A DNA stretch of 64,000 nt from Streptomyces scabiei 87.22 (lineage in GTDB: Bacteria > Actinomycetota > Actinomycetes > Streptomycetales > Streptomycetaceae), in NCBI RefSeq assembly GCF_000091305.1, contig NC_013929.1:6572001-6636000 (forward strand), given 5' to 3'. Under the pieces are notes generated by a model that worked only from the letters and a program-made list of their open reading frames with translations, searched no databases and had not been told where the DNA came from. Positions 61,849 to 64,000 of the stretch are shown here, piece by piece; position 1 is the first letter of the stretch, and each line of letters opens with the position of its first letter. The position numbers and the translations under genes are program-made.

Positions 61849-62865
61849 CTACTCGCTCAGCTCCGCCGCGACCAGCTCCGCGATCTGGACCGCGTTCAGC
61901 GCCGCGCCCTTGCGCAGGTTGTCGTTGGAGACGAACAGGGCCAGGCCGTTGTCGACCGTCTCGTCGGCGCGGATGCGGCCCACGAAGGACGGGTCCTGAC
62001 CGGCGGCCTGGAGGGGGGTCGGGATCTCGGAGAGGGCGACGCCCGGGGCGCCGGCCAGCAGCTCCGTCGCGCGCTCCACCGAGATCGGGCGCGCGAAGCG
62101 GGCGTTCACCTGCAGCGAGTGGCCGGAGAAGACCGGGACGCGGACGCAGGTGCCGGAGACCTTGAGGCCCGGGATCTCCAGGATCTTGCGGGACTCGTGG
62201 CGGAGCTTCTGCTCCTCGTCCGTCTCGTGCAGTCCGTCGTCGACGATCGAACCGGCGAGCGGCAGGACGTTGAAGGCGATGGGGCGCTTGTAGACGCCCG
62301 GCTCGGGGAAGTCGACGGCCGAGCCGTCGTGCGTCAGCTTGTCCGCGTCCGCCACGACCTTCTGGACCTGGCCGTGCAGCTCGGCGACGCCGGCGACGCC
62401 GGAACCGGACACCGCCTGGTAGGTGGCGACGACCAGCGCCTCCAGACCCGCCTCGTCGTGCAGCGGACGCAGGACCGGCATCGCGGCCATCGTCGTGCAG
62501 TTCGGGTTGGCGATGATCCCCTTGGGGCGGTCGGCGATCGCGTGCGGGTTCACCTCGGAGACCACCAGCGGCACCTGGGGGTCGCGGCGCCACGCGGAGG
62601 AGTTGTCGATCACGACGGCGCCCTGCGAGGCCACCTTCTCGGCCAGCGCCCTGGAGGTGGCGCCGCCCGCGGAGAACAGGACGATGTCGAGGCCGGAGTA
62701 GTCGGCCGTCGCCGCGTCCTCGACCGTCACACCGTCGATGACCGAACCGGCCGAGCGGGCGGACGCGAACAGGCGCAGCTCGGTGGTCGGGAAGTCGCGG
62801 TCCTTGAGGATCCTGCGCATGACCGTGCCGACCTGACCGGTGGCTCCGACGATTCCGACCCTCAC
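61849..62865 (-). CDS. asd: Aspartate-semialdehyde dehydrogenase
   Basis: 338 residues. NADP-binding GIVGATGQVG, SAGGATS, active-site Cys123 in ANPNCTTM and catalytic His in RVPVFSGHSLQV. Makes aspartate semialdehyde for Lys, Thr, Met and diaminopimelate. No aspartokinase gene is adjacent; Streptomyces commonly have a separate lysC-asd pair, so this is probably the second copy (asd2). GTG start, GAAGGAG 5 nt upstream. Confidence 0.94.
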   Translation of the reverse strand: MRVGIVGATGQVGTVMRRILKDRDFPTTELRLFASARSAGSVIDGVTVEDAATADYSGLDIVLFSAGGATSRALAEKVASQGAVVIDNSSAWRRDPQVPLVVSEVNPHAIADRPKGIIANPNCTTMAAMPVLRPLHDEAGLEALVVATYQAVSGSGVAGVAELHGQVQKVVADADKLTHDGSAVDFPEPGVYKRPIAFNVLPLAGSIVDDGLHETDEEQKLRHESRKILEIPGLKVSGTCVRVPVFSGHSLQVNARFARPISVERATELLAGAPGVALSEIPTPLQAAGQDPSFVGRIRADETVDNGLALFVSNDNLRKGAALNAVQIAELVAAELSE

Positions 62866-63222
62866 GGCGACTCCTTCTACGTGACTTGTCCGTGTCTGCG
62901 GCATGGCCGAGACGTTTCCATCATGCGGTCAGGCCGTGCCCGCCTGTCCAATCGTTTGACCGGCGGGTCCGACGGCCGAGACGCGGCAGGCCCCCGCACC
63001 GGAGCCGCTTCTTTGGCCGCCACCCCGGCTGAGCTGGAGAAATTCGCCCTACGGCGGCTCCGTACCGCAAGCTGTGCTGCTCCGACCCTGCCCACGGCAT
63101 CCGCGTGCACGCGAAGGTGTGACGTACGCCTCTGCGCTCCGCCGGGAATCCCGGGCCGGACCCGCCGAACGTTTCGGCCCGTGCCGGCGTCGTAGGGGAA
63201 ACGCGGGAGGGGAGGGGGGACT
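62866..63222. other. Intergenic region between asd and the sigma gene
   Basis: 357 bp between divergent genes. It must hold both promoters. I find no convincing -35/-10 pair, palindrome or small coding frame with a ribosome site. Confidence 0.5.
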
Positions 63223-63789
63223 GTGCTGCGCAGAAAGGCGCGCCACGTCGAGAGCGTCCGGGGGGACGAGAGCGTCCGGGGGACCGAGAACGTCCGGGAG
63301 ACGCGCGACCCGCTGGACGAGGCCCAGGAACGGCGGGTGCGAGCGGTGCTCGCGCTCGGCGGCGTGCCGCAGTCGGACCTGCTGGACGGGGTACAGCAGG
63401 TACGGCTGCGGCTGCTGGAGAGGGCCGCGAACGGCCAGGAGGCACCGCGGGACGTGTCCGCGTGGGCGGCGGTGGTCGCCTCCAACCTGGCGATGGACTG
63501 GCACCGGGCCAAGCGGCGCCAGGAGCGCCTGGGGGAGCGCCTGGCCTCCCTGCGCCAGCACGAGCTGCCCTCCGGCGAGGACTCCAGCGTGCTCTCGCTC
63601 GCCGTCGCCCGAGGGCTGGACGAGCTGCCCGACGCCCTGCGTCAGGTGCTTGTCCTGCGTTTCTACGCCGACCTGCCGGTGCGCGGGATCGCCGACGAGC
63701 TCGGCATCCCCGAGGGCACGGTCAAGAGCAGGCTCCACTCGGCGGTCCGCGCCCTGCGCACCCGCCTGCACGAGGACGAGGTGGTGTGA
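63223..63789 (+). CDS. ECF-type RNA polymerase sigma factor
   Basis: 188 residues. A short repetitive N-terminus (ESVRGDESVRGTENVRET), region 2 (LLDGVQQVRLRLLERAA, WAAVVASNLAMDWHRAKRR) and region 4 (LPDALRQVLVLRFYADLPV, IADELGIPEGTVKSRLHSAV). Group not assigned. GTG start after a purine-rich GGGAGGGGAGGGGGGA. The next gene starts one base after its stop and could encode the cognate regulator. Confidence 0.9.
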   Translation: MLRRKARHVESVRGDESVRGTENVRETRDPLDEAQERRVRAVLALGGVPQSDLLDGVQQVRLRLLERAANGQEAPRDVSAWAAVVASNLAMDWHRAKRRQERLGERLASLRQHELPSGEDSSVLSLAVARGLDELPDALRQVLVLRFYADLPVRGIADELGIPEGTVKSRLHSAVRALRTRLHEDEVV

Positions 63790-63790
63790 C

Positions 63791-64000
63791 GTGGCCGCCC
63801 GGGACGACAGCAGGCGCGACGCCGAGAACGAGGGCGTGGCGCGGAACGGCGTCGAGCGCGAGGACAGCGGCGCTCGGCGGTACGCAAGCAGCACCGGTCG
63901 CGACGGCACCGATCGTGAGGAGATCGGTCACGCAGACGTCGGCAACGCAGACGTCGGCCACGGAGACGTCGGCAATGCAGACATCGGCCGCGACGGCCGC
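63791..64000 (+). CDS. N-terminus of a repeat-rich protein, cut by the window end
   Basis: 70 codons open from a GTG directly after the sigma gene. Highly charged start (ARDDSRRDAENEGVARNG), then four copies of the pentapeptide ADVGN/ADVGH/GDVGN/ADIGR encoded by 15-bp tandem repeats (63932-63991). Genes in this position are often anti-sigma or membrane proteins, but nothing here shows it. Rest lies outside. Confidence 0.65.
   Translation, partial: MAARDDSRRDAENEGVARNGVEREDSGARRYASSTGRDGTDREEIGHADVGNADVGHGDVGNADIGRDGR

Overview
The window is about 73% GC with the third-position G/C bias, GTG/TTG starts and 4-bp ATGA/GTGA gene overlaps of a high-GC actinomycete. Two chaplins, a tyrosinase pair, a sortase-type thioester surface protein and a rare TTA codon make it Streptomyces chromosome. 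Gene order matches from memory the S. coelicolor block running roughly from the exopolysaccharide/chpF region (SCO27xx) down to SCO2639. This synteny is recalled, not computed. I see no prophage, IS element, CRISPR array or rRNA.

Left part (1-18 kb) is a developmental surface island. A GH26 hydrolase (cut by the window edge) faces a nine-gene minus-strand exopolysaccharide operon: secreted protein, GT4, initiating sugar-phosphate transferase, Wzy-like polymerase, MurJ/Wzx-like flippase, polysaccharide deacetylase, GT4, Wzz-like protein, CelD-type acyltransferase. It is divergent from a chaplin. Between this chaplin and a second, tailed one lie three orphan secreted proteins, a DUF5949-like protein with a coupled VKOR thiol oxidase, and melC1-melC2. 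Both chaplins have promoters resembling the BldN sigma consensus.

Middle part (18.5-29.7 kb): tRNA-Arg(UCU), the dynamin-like pair dynA-dynB, ssbB, a LAETG-anchored thioester adhesin, ettA with a thioesterase and an unknown partner, a truncated haemoglobin and a PCMT-like methyltransferase.

The most striking block (29.8-41.1 kb, minus strand) contains unmistakable PknG together with homologues of its mycobacterial partners GlnH (binding protein) and GlnX (four-TM sensor). It is extended by a coiled-coil protein carrying a TTA codon, a zinc-ribbon PP2C phosphatase, a VWA protein and a zinc-ribbon/collagen-like/FHA protein. It looks like a complete sense-phosphorylate-read-dephosphorylate module for amino acids.

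Next (41.4-48.4 kb) is the csnR-K chitosan-oligosaccharide operon (regulator, lipoprotein, two permeases, GH4, kinase; no ATPase), with a clear promoter and a perfect operator-like palindrome. The right part (48.5-64 kb) is mostly core: a secreted protein, HNH protein, MscS channel, PadR-controlled ABC exporter, malQ preceded by a small repeat ORF, MarR/EamA pair, pepN, asd, and an ECF-type sigma gene followed by the start of a repeat-rich protein. Convergent genes are often separated by near-perfect GC-rich hairpins.
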